Shown here one piece after another: positions 8,910 through 18,653 of a DNA stretch of 28,922 bases (positions within the stretch are counted from its first letter, which is position 1; the number at the start of each line of letters is the position of its first letter). The DNA lies in contig JASNJN010000484.1 of assembly GCA_030180075.1 (NCBI GenBank), positions 1 to 28,922 of the forward strand. Direction: 5' to 3'. The notes under the pieces are model-generated. The model ran no database searches. It saw only the letters and a list, made by a program, of their open reading frames with translations, and was not told where the DNA came from. The stretch comes from Mikrocytos mackini. Its lineage: Eukaryota > Endomyxa > Ascetosporea > Mikrocytida > Mikrocytiidae. Made by a program: the position numbers and the translations under genes.

Positions 8910-9992
8910 TTACTGTATTTTTATTAATTCTTGTATTCTCTCTTTCAATACCATAATACCGTTCAACAATTCTTTTACGTCGTCTTCTTTTATGATAAAG
9001 TTCCTCACTCGGAATATTCTTATGGTTCTTTTTTCCATGTCGAGTGTTGCATCAAATAGCTTATTTTCAACCGCGCTTGTGTAAACAAATATGAATCCTA
9101 TTTCATCGTCTGCCACATTTCCTAGCACATCGTCCAATTTTATAACTCCGTTGTTATCCTTTCTATTTTGGAACTCTCGGACTATTTTGTACAGTCTGAA
9201 TATCCTCGCGCGGAATATCACTGCTTCTTTGTTAGTTTTGAGTATATCCAAATTGACTGCTTCAAGAGCTTTCTTTATGTACTCAAGGTTCCCTTCAATG
9301 AACTCGAAAAATAATTTTTTCAATTCCTGGAGGCCTTCAATATCGTTCTCTTTAAGTATATAATAAACTTTATCGAGTTTGTAGTAGTTTTTGGAGATCA
9401 TCGCGACAATACAGGCGTCTTTTAAAAGCATTTCTTTTTCAACAGTATTCATATTGTTTTCTTTGTTTATTTTATAGTACTTAATCATGGATTCAAAGAA
9501 TAAGTCGATGTTTCCTTTTAACTTATAGTACTGAATTAGGAAGCTATAGTAATGGCCGAATATTACGTTGCTAGTTTCCATGTCTGAAGATGCCAGCCTT
9601 CTCTCTATACTGGACACGTCAAATAAATAGGAGGAAATGTCTATCTTCTCAGGTGTACTAAATAGCAGAAAGCGGTACGTCTCAATTTGAACGAACATCT
9701 TCTCAGCTTCATTAAACTTGTCGCCTAATTGGGAAGAAACCAAATTTATGAAGTCGGCGGCTTCTTGGACTTTGTTTGACCGTACAAATGTCTTTGTGGA
9801 TAAACTAAATGTTTTGGAGAAAGGAAAGAAGACAATGTTTGGCTGAATGTATTTCTGAATTACATCACAGACTAGTTCGTCTGAAGCTGTTGTAGTGAGC
9901 TCTTGAAAGTTCAGGTAGGCTTCCCACCATAATTTAGAAGATAGGTTGTGGTCTAGTTGTTCGACCAACATCTCTGGTGTTGTGTTTTCCAT
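8910..9992 (-). CDS. RPN9: 26S proteasome regulatory subunit Rpn9 (PSMD13)
   Basis: About 360 residues from the ATG at 9992 (the frame is open 15 codons further, but the first codon there is TTG). Rpn9 is a PCI-domain subunit of the lid of the 19S regulatory particle, which helps assemble the lid and hold it to the base. The N-terminus reads LVEQLDHNLSSKLWWEAYLN, matching the early W-containing helix of the family. The middle is TPR-like helices, with FGHYYSFLIQYYKLKGNIDLFF at the place of the conserved YY-K-GD/N-FF repeat. The C-terminal third fits a winged-helix PCI end, finishing in a long helix VLKERIQELIKIQ as in yeast Rpn9. Length is close to the yeast and human proteins (about 375-393). 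It is followed upstream by the Mob1 gene on the same strand. The neighbouring Rpn5/6/7 paralogues are less likely by length. Confidence 0.78.
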   Translation of the reverse strand: MENTTPEMLVEQLDHNLSSKLWWEAYLNFQELTTTASDELVCDVIQKYIQPNIVFFPFSKTFSLSTKTFVRSNKVQEAADFINLVSSQLGDKFNEAEKMFVQIETYRFLLFSTPEKIDISSYLFDVSSIERRLASSDMETSNVIFGHYYSFLIQYYKLKGNIDLFFESMIKYYKINKENNMNTVEKEMLLKDACIVAMISKNYYKLDKVYYILKENDIEGLQELKKLFFEFIEGNLEYIKKALEAVNLDILKTNKEAVIFRARIFRLYKIVREFQNRKDNNGVIKLDDVLGNVADDEIGFIFVYTSAVENKLFDATLDMEKRTIRIFRVRNFIIKEDDVKELLNGIMVLKERIQELIKIQ

Positions 9993-10131
9993 CAATCTTT
10001 TCTCAGAATTTAAAATTTTATTTTTCAAAAATATCAAAGTACGATTTTAGAAAAACACAGGTAACAAATATTCATGGGTATGTCTAGCTACATTAAAAAT
10101 CATTAAAACAACCTGTCAAATTAGTCAATAA

Positions 10132-10853
10132 TTATTTAGTTTCTTTCAGGATTGGATTATACTTGCTATTCTTCATTATCCCATTTATTATACCCGGTAT
10201 ACTTTTATACTCTTTCACTTCGAGCATTCTGTTAACACACGTAAAATATATGAAGCTTTTGAAGCAGCTGTTGAAGTACGGGTCCAATCCCCTCGCTCCC
10301 ATCAAGTCTTTATGTGTTGTAGCCATGTGTGCGTACACTCTGAATATCAACTTGCATATGGTCGTTAGGTGCTTAACGTTGCTGTCTTTTAACACCACAT
10401 TGTCGTCCTTGTCAAGTATTCTATTGCTGAATATGAGCTCTATTTGGTCAGACCAGTCTTCTATAGTCTCGCAAGCATTGGTGGGCTTCTTGTCTTTGGC
10501 AAAGTACTCTATATAGACTATGTTCGTGCCGCATGTGAGCTTAGAACAGTCACACATTTTCTGAGTCTCTTCTAAAACCATCATGAGAGTGTTAAAAGAC
10601 TCAAGAACGTTCATTGAAAGAAACTCCATCGTATCTCGGTTCTTTGGACATAAAAACAACTTTTCGAGATTCTGAGGGCTCCTTCCAAACACGGTTGAAT
10701 ATAAAGTGTCCTTGACGGTGTCTTGATATTCTTTTCCGGCACTACTCTTAAGTTTTATAACTCTTTTGGACTTTAAATGTCTTTATAGAATAAATACATC
10801 GAACCGTTGTTTAAGTAGGAATTGTCGTCAAGGCTTGAGGCGTTATTTCCCAT
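10132..10853 (-). pseudogene. MOB1: Mob1-family kinase activator, N-terminus out of frame by one base
   Basis: Mob1 proteins bind and activate NDR/LATS-type kinases in mitotic exit and morphogenesis networks. The main frame (from about 10775 to the stop at 10132) has the Mob/phocein zinc site: CSKLTC (Cys-x4-Cys) and FRVYAHMATTHKDL (His-x4-His), plus NACETIEDWSDQIE and FNSCFKSFIYF blocks. That frame has no ATG before its upstream stop. A separate frame begins at ATG 10853 (MGNNASSLDDNSY...) and ends in TAA about 80 bases on; it would join the Mob frame if one T were added to the TTT at 10777-10775, giving about 240 residues, the normal size. So either a base was lost in the assembly, or the gene is newly broken, or translation slips. 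Everything else in it looks intact, so it may well be functional. Confidence 0.75.
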
Positions 10854-11429
10854 ACTGTAAAAAGTTATCAAAAAAAAAAACAAAAAAAATTGAGATTTAC
10901 GGGTTAAATAGTGGGACCAAGGATATAAGGTTGGGTTATAATTAGAGCTTCCGAAAATGGTTTTTAAAACATTTTAGTCATCTCTCTTTTGACACTTTGG
11001 CTACCATATGGGTCAATATGGCCCATGGCGTAGTTTGTAGAGGACCATATGGGCCATATTGACCGCCAGAAAACAATTCCTAGATGATTTATTGAGTCAA
11101 AATGGTTCCAAGGCAGGGATAGGGTTAGGTCAGAACATGGTTTATTCCAGACATTAGAAAATATAAATTTTTTGGTAGTAATTTATCATGTAATTTCAAA
11201 AATTCTGTTTATATTTACACCAAAATATGAGTGGATGTTCAAATTTTCTTAGACCTAAGGCCCCAAATAATCCATTGGGAATCTTTCCCACGTTTGCTTA
11301 ATTACTGGAATGTATATCTGAAGTTTATATTATTATATTTTCATTATTTTCATGTTTCACGTTTTGTTGAGAATTTTTAGCGATTTTTGGTCCTTCTTCC
11401 ACCCGAACCCGGCCCGTTCGGGTCGGAAC
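10854..11429. other. Intergenic, with long A runs and an inverted repeat
   Basis: Upstream of the Mob1 ATG lie two long T runs on the minus strand (10870-10890) and the sequence GATAACTTTTTACAG just before the ATG, which looks like a 3' splice site following GTAAAT; whether a 5' UTR intron exists is open. At 11011-11026 and 11049-11064 there is a perfect 16-bp inverted repeat (GGTCAATATGGCCCAT) with a 22-bp loop. An 8-bp stem ACCCGAAC/GTTCGGGT at 11401-11423 sits at the left edge of the hAT element. Confidence 0.5.
11422..11429. repeat. Target-site duplication, left (GTCGGAAC)
   Basis: This 8-mer is repeated exactly at 12833-12840 on the other side of the hAT-type element. Confidence 0.85.
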
Positions 11430-11938
11430 CAGGGTTCGGCAAATTCGTTATGTCGTAAAACACAGAATAATCCGCGGAATCAGGGGTAAATTTTTGGATT
11501 CTGTTTTTTTTTGTATTTTCGAAAAATATTCAGAACACTTCCTTCGTTGGTTGATGTGAAATTGTTTTTTAATAATAAAATGATCTTAAACACACGTGGA
11601 AGGAATTATTCGACGAATAGTAACTAAATAATAAATATTTTAATAATTTAAGGATTTTCATTTGGATGCTTTGTGTTTTTTGAAAAAAGTTTCATTTATC
11701 TTCCATACAACCCTTATTTAATATCCCAAAACAACCCATATTCATGCCAAGACACCACAAACTAGACCCATTTGGGTTTAGACGAGTTTGGAAGACATAT
11801 AAATTAATTTTACATCATAATTTTCAAAAATTATGTGGTTCGGATATCTCACATGTGGCTTCCATCACATTTCCCCCCAAATTATTTTAAAATGGCACAA
11901 AAATCACAAAATAATCACTGAGGATACTTTTTGAAATA

Positions 11939-11967
11939 TATTGTATTTTCCGGAGGAAAATACAATA
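11939..11967. repeat. Perfect 13-bp hairpin
   Basis: TATTGTATTTTCC, a 3-nt spacer GGA, then the exact complement GGAAAATACAATA. It lies inside the larger hAT-type element and is not a gene terminator here. Confidence 0.75.
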
Positions 11968-12059
11968 AACCGAACGCTCAGACGGTGATTTAACCTACAC
12001 CACCTCGATAAACGGTCAGTTTAAAATTTGGAAATTTCAAATTCCAAATTTTCATAATT

Positions 12060-12202
12060 TGAAATTTGGGGGGAAATGAAATTTTACATGGTGAAAAATG
12101 AAATAATTTGGGGGTATTGGGATGATTTGGGGGGAAATGGGATGATTCAGGAGAAAATGAAACAATTTTAGGGAAAATGAAATAATTTGGGGGAAATGAA
12201 AT
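12060..12202. repeat. Degenerate minisatellite, unit about 20 bp
   Basis: Imperfect tandem copies of a unit like GGAAATGAAATAATTTGGGG run through this stretch. Inverted fragments of the same unit (CATTTCCCCCCAAATTAT) occur near 11868-11886. A minus-strand open frame rich in FPP/FSP is a by-product of the repeat. Confidence 0.65.
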
Positions 12203-12224
12203 CTGAGCCCTCACATGTTAGGAC

Positions 12225-12590
12225 TAGAGATTGGACACTTGCAAAATGTACGAATATTCGAAGCACGATTTTCCAAGGAGACGAATATTCGAAGAATCTT
12301 CGGAATTTTGAAACGTCTTAATACATAGAAAATTCCAAAATAAATTTATTTTAAATATCAATTTCGTCATTCTGGTTTTAAAATCTAAATTTTGCATATT
12401 TTTTTTTTGTTCAATTCCAAAATTTAATTTTTTCAAATATAAAAATCGACGAATATTCGAATATTTTTTGAAATTTTCGCAAAATTTGAAATTATTTTCA
12501 AAAGAATCTTCGGAAAACGAATACCAGAAATCCGATTTTTGACGAATATTCAAAGTTTTCCAAAACGAATATTCGTTTGTCCAATCTCTA
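12225..12590. mobile_element. 366-bp hAT MITE nested in the larger element
   Basis: Perfect 12-bp terminal inverted repeats TAGAGATTGGAC (12225-12236) and GTCCAATCTCTA (12579-12590) are flanked by exact 8-bp duplications GTTAGGAC (12217-12224 and 12591-12598), which fit the hAT target pattern nTnnnnAn. Subterminal palindromes CGAATATTCG occur at 12251, 12282, 12450 and 12566, with a variant at 12543; such repeats often bind hAT transposases. It encodes nothing. Confidence 0.87.
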
Positions 12591-12832
12591 GTTAGGACTT
12601 TGAAACTTATTTTATATAGAAAACTCAGATCTTCAACATATGTCATTTTTGAACATTTTTAGCAACAATTTTATTTTTTTTGTATTTTTGCTACACATTA
12701 AATTTTTGAAAATATTTTTTTGTTCCCCAAAACAATGCCTACGTTTTCACTTTGTTTAGAAAATTTTCTTTTCAAAAATTTAACCACCAAAAAATAAAAG
12801 ACGGAACAAACCACGGAATTTGCCGAACCCTG

Positions 12833-12840
12833 GTCGGAAC
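12833..12840. repeat. Target-site duplication, right (GTCGGAAC)
   Basis: Exact partner of 11422-11429. Removing the element and one copy leaves a G+C-rich site (ACCCGAACCCGGCC... then GGAACCGGCCGG) unlike the AT-rich surroundings. Confidence 0.85.
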
Positions 12841-13357
12841 CGGCCGGAAAGACATTGGAACTATCTAATTTTTTACCCAAAAAGGCATGTCTTCTTTATT
12901 TTGATATAAAATCACTTTTGATACAATAATATAATGTAATTAAATCCACAATTTAACACAAACCTCAAATCAATCGATTTAGTTTCATTATAGGGGTTTA
13001 TATTGAATTCAAAATTACATAAAAATAAAAAATAATTTTAAATGATTTCGTGGCATTTATCAAGTCAAAATAAACCATAGACAGGCGTATTTCATATTAT
13101 AGGTCTTGAAAGCACTTTAAATGAAGCCAATTTGTTTGATAACTCTAAGATGATTTTGATATATCATATACAAAGGTATTTATTCAATATGAATTAACAC
13201 AATAATCACGATTATGAGGTTGGAAGTTATTTATAGTGTTTTATTACATGGTAAAATTTTTTTATTACAAGCATGCTTGTAAAAATGTTGTTGTGAAAAA
13301 TTGTGATTTCAATTTACATGAGCGATCGGAAAGGAAAACTCTTCCGACCGACCCAAC
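12841..13357. other. AT-rich spacer with palindromes
   Basis: No gene is seen. An 18-bp perfect palindrome TTACAAGCATGCTTGTAA lies at 13265-13282 and a 6-bp stem TCGGAA/TTCCGA at 13326-13347, the latter next to the MULE edge. Confidence 0.5.
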
Positions 13358-13638
13358 GTCACTTTTCATATAAAATAGGACGGCACATTTGATTTTTTAA
13401 ACTTATTTTTTTAATTTATTCATTAAAATCACTTTTATTCATTTAATTTATAATTTGTCTAGTTCTTTAATCGTTATATTGCCCATGTCAAGATTTTGTT
13501 ATGTTTTTTCAATTTTAAAAATTTAAATGTATTGTGAAACTTGCTGCCTTGAATTCAGAACCCAGAAAGGTCTAAATATACACCGAACACGTCTTCATTA
13601 CACAAACAATCTCGAACTTCATACTTGTAGTTTATGTG
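13358..13638 (+). repeat. MULE left terminal inverted repeat
   Basis: It holds the promoter region, the ATG at 13527 and the first 37 codons of the transposase. It matches 18542-18822 in inverse orientation, base for base with two internal differences. Confidence 0.9.
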
Positions 13639-15893
13639 GCAAACTGTATAGAAGTAAGAAGAGTTTTAATAACCACATCAATTGTCACATTGATAACAGC
13701 CAACCGCAAATTTTTCGATATACATGCAACCTTTGTGACGATTCTTTTAGTACTGACAAACTTCTTAAGGATCACTTACTTGGGGAACACAAAATGCACA
13801 TCGTAAATGAAATAATTTATTTCGATTCATATCAGAAAATGGACAAGTATCTTGATATTATAAGAAGAACGCAAAAAGAAACATTCTATAAAACTACTGG
13901 CAACAAAAAGACAGGGTCAAAAACAACTTCTTATTTTAAATGCAGTCATAATTCGGAGACCATATCATGTATTTCATTTATTACGACAACAATATTTTCC
14001 AACAACAAATTCAAACTTAACTTTTGCCTCTACCATAATCATAATGTTGATTATGATAAAATTAAGTTACCTATTGATGTTAAATCTAATCTAATATCAA
14101 AGATTCGACAGAAAATACCACTGAAAGAAATTTATAAGAATTTGCTACAAGGCGTTGGGGAAAGTATATCAAAAAAGAGTGACATGATTACACTAAACTA
14201 TTTACGATATTTAAAATATCGTTATTCCGACCCCAAAAGATTCAATATCAATGTCTTTGAAAGTTTACAATACAACTTGAAATTGGTTTCTGAAAAAAAT
14301 CCGAGTACGTTTACATATCTCCAAACCCCCAAGAAAGAGCCAAATCTCAAAGATTCTTCTGGAACATTCACATTTGCATTCTCATCGCCTCTTTTTAACC
14401 CGGAGACTCTAGACAAAAGACTAACTATTATGTCGGATGCAACATTTGGCACAAACATGTACAACTACTCTCTTATTGTATATGGCCATTTGTCATCACG
14501 TATCACATTTACACCGATTTTATATATTGTAACGAATTCAGAAACACAACTAAATTGTGAGAATATATTACAAAAATTTAAAATATTTGGGAATTTGGAA
14601 CTAAAAGCCGATTTTTTCATGTCAGGCATGTCGTCTATCTTTTATAAGGCATGGAACACCGTCTTTGGGAATAATCCAAAAAGATTGTACTGTTTGTGGC
14701 ATGTGAAAAAAGCAGTACATAAACAAATCCATGCCAAAATAAAGAACACGGAATACAGGTTTGCTATTGAAAAGAAGTTTGAAGAATTAACAAAAATATA
14801 CTGCGGGACTGAATTCAAACAGAAGTTGGGTATATTTGAAAGATATTGTGAAAGAAAAAGCAAGAATTTCTCGGATTATTTTAAAAAGTTTTATTCATGT
14901 GTTTACGAAAGATGGTGCCTCAGTTCCCGTATAGACAGTTTGGTAAATACAAACATGTTTGTAGAGGCATTTTTTGGAGAATTCAAACGAACGTATTTAT
15001 GTTTTTCTTCGAGAAATAGACTTGATTTCATTTTTAACGCCCTCTTACTGTTTGAAAAGCACAGAAATGTGACCCTTAAAAGACAAAACCATTCTAAACA
15101 ACTACAATATATGAATTATAGAACCCAGATAGCACATCGTAAACACAAATTAAGTTTGGAATTAAACAAAAAGAAATTCGTTTACGACCCTGTACACAAA
15201 CTGTTCAGATACAAGCAATATGAAATAACAGAAGGAACCTGTACCAACTGCTCTATAAATTGCTTTCATATATGTACTCACTGCAAGGTTTGTAAATATA
15301 GGTATGTTTGCTCCTGCCTATCGTTTGCATCTAAAAAGGAGTTTTGCAAACATGTGCATGCTGCACATGAACTCTACGAAGTTATGAAAGAAAGGAATTA
15401 CCATGATTGTCTGGAAGGTGGAAAACTAGTTACTGAATCGTCTAATTGTCAAGACGAGAGTAATCGCACAAAGATTGTCACAGCATCCGTTGTTGATATC
15501 AATAATATTGGTTCAGAAGAAGTACAGTTGTCAAGAATCTATAATGATATCATTATCGAAGAGCCACACAAGAACAGTGGCTCGGAAGATGTGGCTATGG
15601 ATAAAACAGAATCAACAATAGCGTTTAAAACAGATTTGGAATACAACACGTCGGTCAATAGCAATGTAAAGAATAACAACTCGATTAAAAACAAGATATC
15701 TGAACAAATGTGTGAATTAAAAATACAAATAGCCGAGACTGATGATTCTATGATATTGGGAAACATACATGAAGAAATACAGCTTTTGAACAACTTCATG
15801 CGATATTCCAAAGATGCTTCTGTTGATTTGGATATGAAAATTGACTCGAAAATGATGAAAAAACAAAGGACACAGCGGAGTTGGTATAGATAA
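13527..15893 (+). CDS. MULE transposase with C2H2 fingers
   Basis: A 788-residue open frame from the ATG at 13527, preceded by AAATTTAA. Three C2H2 fingers lie at residues 3-24, 34-54 and 67-88 (Cys3/Cys6/His19/His24 and so on). Next comes a FLYWCH/WRKY-GCM1-like zinc region ending in CLYHNHN. The MULE core follows: Asp304 in IMSDATFG, then FFMSGMSSIFYKAW where the usual second Asp (MSDM...) is Gly367, although Asp362 is five residues before, then CLWH at 389-392, and Glu480 in NMFVEAFFGEFK. A CxC-x9-CxH SWIM-like motif (CSCLSFASKKEFCKH) sits near residue 595-610, and the C-terminal ~170 residues are acidic and low-complexity. Known role: cut-and-paste transposition of its own element. The frame is intact but the Gly may make it inactive. 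Confidence 0.9.
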   Translation: MYCETCCLEFRTQKGLNIHRTRLHYTNNLELHTCSLCGKLYRSKKSFNNHINCHIDNSQPQIFRYTCNLCDDSFSTDKLLKDHLLGEHKMHIVNEIIYFDSYQKMDKYLDIIRRTQKETFYKTTGNKKTGSKTTSYFKCSHNSETISCISFITTTIFSNNKFKLNFCLYHNHNVDYDKIKLPIDVKSNLISKIRQKIPLKEIYKNLLQGVGESISKKSDMITLNYLRYLKYRYSDPKRFNINVFESLQYNLKLVSEKNPSTFTYLQTPKKEPNLKDSSGTFTFAFSSPLFNPETLDKRLTIMSDATFGTNMYNYSLIVYGHLSSRITFTPILYIVTNSETQLNCENILQKFKIFGNLELKADFFMSGMSSIFYKAWNTVFGNNPKRLYCLWHVKKAVHKQIHAKIKNTEYRFAIEKKFEELTKIYCGTEFKQKLGIFERYCERKSKNFSDYFKKFYSCVYERWCLSSRIDSLVNTNMFVEAFFGEFKRTYLCFSSRNRLDFIFNALLLFEKHRNVTLKRQNHSKQLQYMNYRTQIAHRKHKLSLELNKKKFVYDPVHKLFRYKQYEITEGTCTNCSINCFHICTHCKVCKYRYVCSCLSFASKKEFCKHVHAAHELYEVMKERNYHDCLEGGKLVTESSNCQDESNRTKIVTASVVDINNIGSEEVQLSRIYNDIIIEEPHKNSGSEDVAMDKTESTIAFKTDLEYNTSVNSNVKNNNSIKNKISEQMCELKIQIAETDDSMILGNIHEEIQLLNNFMRYSKDASVDLDMKIDSKMMKKQRTQRSWYR

Positions 15894-18488
15894 ATACTAT
15901 TAGGTCAATTGATTATTAAAAACAATGTCTATTTATAAAGTAAGCTAATAATACTTTTAATATCTAATGGTTAGTTATTCGAATATTTAAATAAACATTT
16001 GATTTGATTATAATGGGTAGCCCTCTTGTTTATATTCTGCGACTTCATAACACATCCTTGGCAGATAGATCGTTAATAGATATATACAATTCACAGCACC
16101 ACAAAAGTAAATAGTATTATCTTCGTTATTTCCTTATTCTCAAACATTACAAACGAATATTAAACCCTAATCATTCAAACCACAACACATGGACTATTTT
16201 AATGTTTTTGAGTAAGTATCTATCAAATCTCCACATATTATTTGTTGTATACTTTCATTAAATGAATTTGTCCAGTTAAGAAAGTTGAATTATATTTGTA
16301 ACAAGTTCTAATTCTACATAAAGTCATTAAACCCTCGAATAGAAATTCCTTATCATATCTTATAAATATTATTTTAATATCACGTTGGGTTTGTATTTCA
16401 AAGTCTACACGATATGGTATTTTCAATAATTGATATGGAAATGATACCGATAATCAAATCTAGATTGCATCATCCATGAATGTTGTAGCTATAATTCCCT
16501 TCTATAGTTATACGCATCAATAGTCGTAAAGCTTCCATTATGTGATTTTGAAGAAAATTTCTTTATTTGGCCGTTGCCCTTTTGTTGGAATTCATTATCG
16601 ATGGTGTGGCAAAATAACCGGGTCTATAAAAATCGCTAACTCTTGCTGTACCTAGAAGTTTCTTTGTTAAAATTTAAGTATTTTTTATTAGTGTTGCCGT
16701 TGACTAGAATTGTAGATGAGGTAGTTTATAGTCAACCTTCTTATATTTGACTATTATTTAGTTTCTTTTCTATTGGCCATAAAAATTCTGTTTCATGTTA
16801 GTAATGTTCGTTGGGATATCCATCGTTTTCATTTCAGATAAAGTATTGTAGTTCGTAAGTTTAATGTATATAGCCAAATTCAGTATTTCTTTATTATATG
16901 ATTATCCGTTAAATAGTTAGGGGATGTCTTTTGTACTGTATATGAGTTTATATCTTGTTTGCCGAACGTTTAACAAATTATTAATGTTATCGTGAAAGTT
17001 CGGCATAGATCAGAGTAGTTTTGTATTCTGAGTTCTGGTATAGCCACGATGTTATCCTTTTGATAAATTTTAAAAATTTTAATTTGTTAAATAATTGAAA
17101 CGTCTCTTACTCGGTCTCAATCACATCAGATGTCTTATTTATACGGGAATATTCTCCATATACACCAATGTTGAGCCATATGTGACCGATTGACAACAAA
17201 AAGAAAAGCATATGAATTCCCGAAATGGGTACCAAAAGTTTTGACAGCCTTCTAAACACGCAACATAAAAATGCAATGAACTGATAAGCTCATGCCTTTA
17301 GCATATCTAACTAGTATTTGATACAATTATGTGTCCTTGAAGAATCGATCGCCGGCAATTAAATGAGTTAGAATTTTCTTTAGCCAAACACAGAACATAA
17401 TAGGCTTAGTTAATACATTACAACATCTAGAAATATCACACTATCTATAATTCTACAAAGATAACATATAAACATGAACACCAATCCTTGCCAAAAGAAA
17501 TGGAATGCGTTTATCTTAACTTATATCTATATGGCGAACCATTATTGAAACAAAAAGGTTCTTAGATAAAGACAATATATAAAGGTCCAGGATTCGATTG
17601 AACTCTATTTGTTGGATGCAAAATAAAGATTTCGCAATATTAAAATATTCATATATTTAAAGGTTATTATATCAGAAACTATAATTAACAAGAGTTTATA
17701 AAGTTAAAATCAATCCATAATAGTATGTTAAATTATATACAACCTAAAACTAAATACATTAAGTTTTATAAATTCGTCAGTTTTATCATATGTTATAAAT
17801 AAATCCAAATTTTATTATATACTGAAAAAGTATGATCACTTATACTAAAATTTTAAAATTTTAATGTCATTGAAAGTTAATTAAACAATCTATTATTAAT
17901 ATTTGGTGTCGCAATTCATATAAAATGTGCGGTGAATTTCATTATTTTCACTTTAAATCATAAATCAAATATCCTCATATCTACTAATAACAACGTCCTA
18001 AAAAGGTTGTGATGATAGTCACATGTTGAAGTGGCCGCATTCTTTATACGATTGGCTAGTTTGCTCTATATAAAACCTATTAAGGTTTCGATATTTTCGC
18101 AGTATGAAACGTATTCAATCCTTTATCATTGGTATTTAAACAACCCACCTTAGATAATGTCTTAAAAGCTAACATAAGCCGCGTCTATCTATATATCGCC
18201 AAAGTCCCATAATAGATATTGCTCAACTGTAATGAATGGAATAATATCATCAACCTTGATTCGATACGCTTAAATATTCTTTAAACCACGGGCTCCTTCA
18301 TTATCTTACGATTCTATTCAATATTCAGCTTTAGATATCTTATAACAGCTCGTAGTATTATGAGAGTCAATATATTATGTACGTTATTTAGCCATTAATT
18401 AAGGTTAGCACATATTTAAATGTATTAAGAGTAATATTGCTTTGATAGACATCAAAATAACCGTCCTGTCATTTCATAGCCTTTACAT
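15894..18488. other. MULE interior, mostly noncoding
   Basis: About 2.6 kb between the transposase stop and the right inverted repeat. It has no long open frame. Several coding-like stretches can be read on the minus strand between about 17290 and 16240 (listed separately). One 33-codon plus-strand frame begins at 16013 and is not recognised. Confidence 0.5.
16238..17290 (-). pseudogene. Decayed coding-like stretches in the MULE interior
   Basis: On the minus strand pieces in changing frames look like protein: a hydrophobic stretch of 57 codons ending at 17107 (RRLSKLLVPISGIHMLFFLL, then IGHIWLN), QKDNIVAIPELRIQNYSDLC (about 17075-17010), LAIYIKLTNYNTLSEMKTMD (about 16885-16820), RPGYFATPSIMNSNKRA (about 16625-16570), and KEFLFEGLMTLCRIRTCYK (about 16350-16290). 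None is recognised. They could be a dead second gene of the element, transcribed inward from the right repeat, or a captured host gene. Some may be chance in AT-rich DNA. Confidence 0.3.
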
Positions 18489-18653
18489 CTATGGAATATT
18501 ACCTAGTAAATGAATTGTTAATATATCTAGGGATGTATCAACACATAAACTACAAGTATGAAGTTCGAGATTGTTTGTGTAATGAAGACGTGTTCGGTGT
18601 ATATTTAGACCTTTCTGGGTTCTGAATTCAAGGCAGCAAGTTTCACAATACAT
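18489..18653 (-). CDS. Short frame from the duplicated transposase start
   Basis: The right inverted repeat carries the transposase ATG (at 18653) and its first 37 codons, with the complete first C2H2 finger and the Cys pair of the second. Beyond the repeat the frame runs 17 more codons to a TAG at 18489, giving 54 residues. It could be a by-product of the inverted repeat or the first exon or remnant of a second inward-facing gene. Confidence 0.4.
   Translation of the reverse strand: MYCETCCLEFRTQKGLNIHRTRLHYTNNLELHTCSLCVDTSLDILTIHLLGNIP

Larger units (their letters stand above)
11430..12832. mobile_element. Non-autonomous hAT-type element, exact 8-bp target duplication
   Basis: The ends are perfect 17-bp inverted repeats, CAGGGTTCGGCAAATTC at 11430-11446 and its complement at 12816-12832. 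Both flanks carry GTCGGAAC (11422-11429 and 12833-12840), an 8-bp target duplication with T at position 2 and A at position 7, as hAT elements prefer. The CAGGG start is also hAT-like. No transposase is encoded. It contains a 13-bp perfect hairpin (11939-11967), a minisatellite (12060-12202) and a second, younger hAT MITE (12225-12590). Confidence 0.85.

Noticed and set aside
9993-10037. N-terminal extension of Rpn9 by 15 residues
   Set aside because: The codon at 10037 is TTG; ATG is at 9992.
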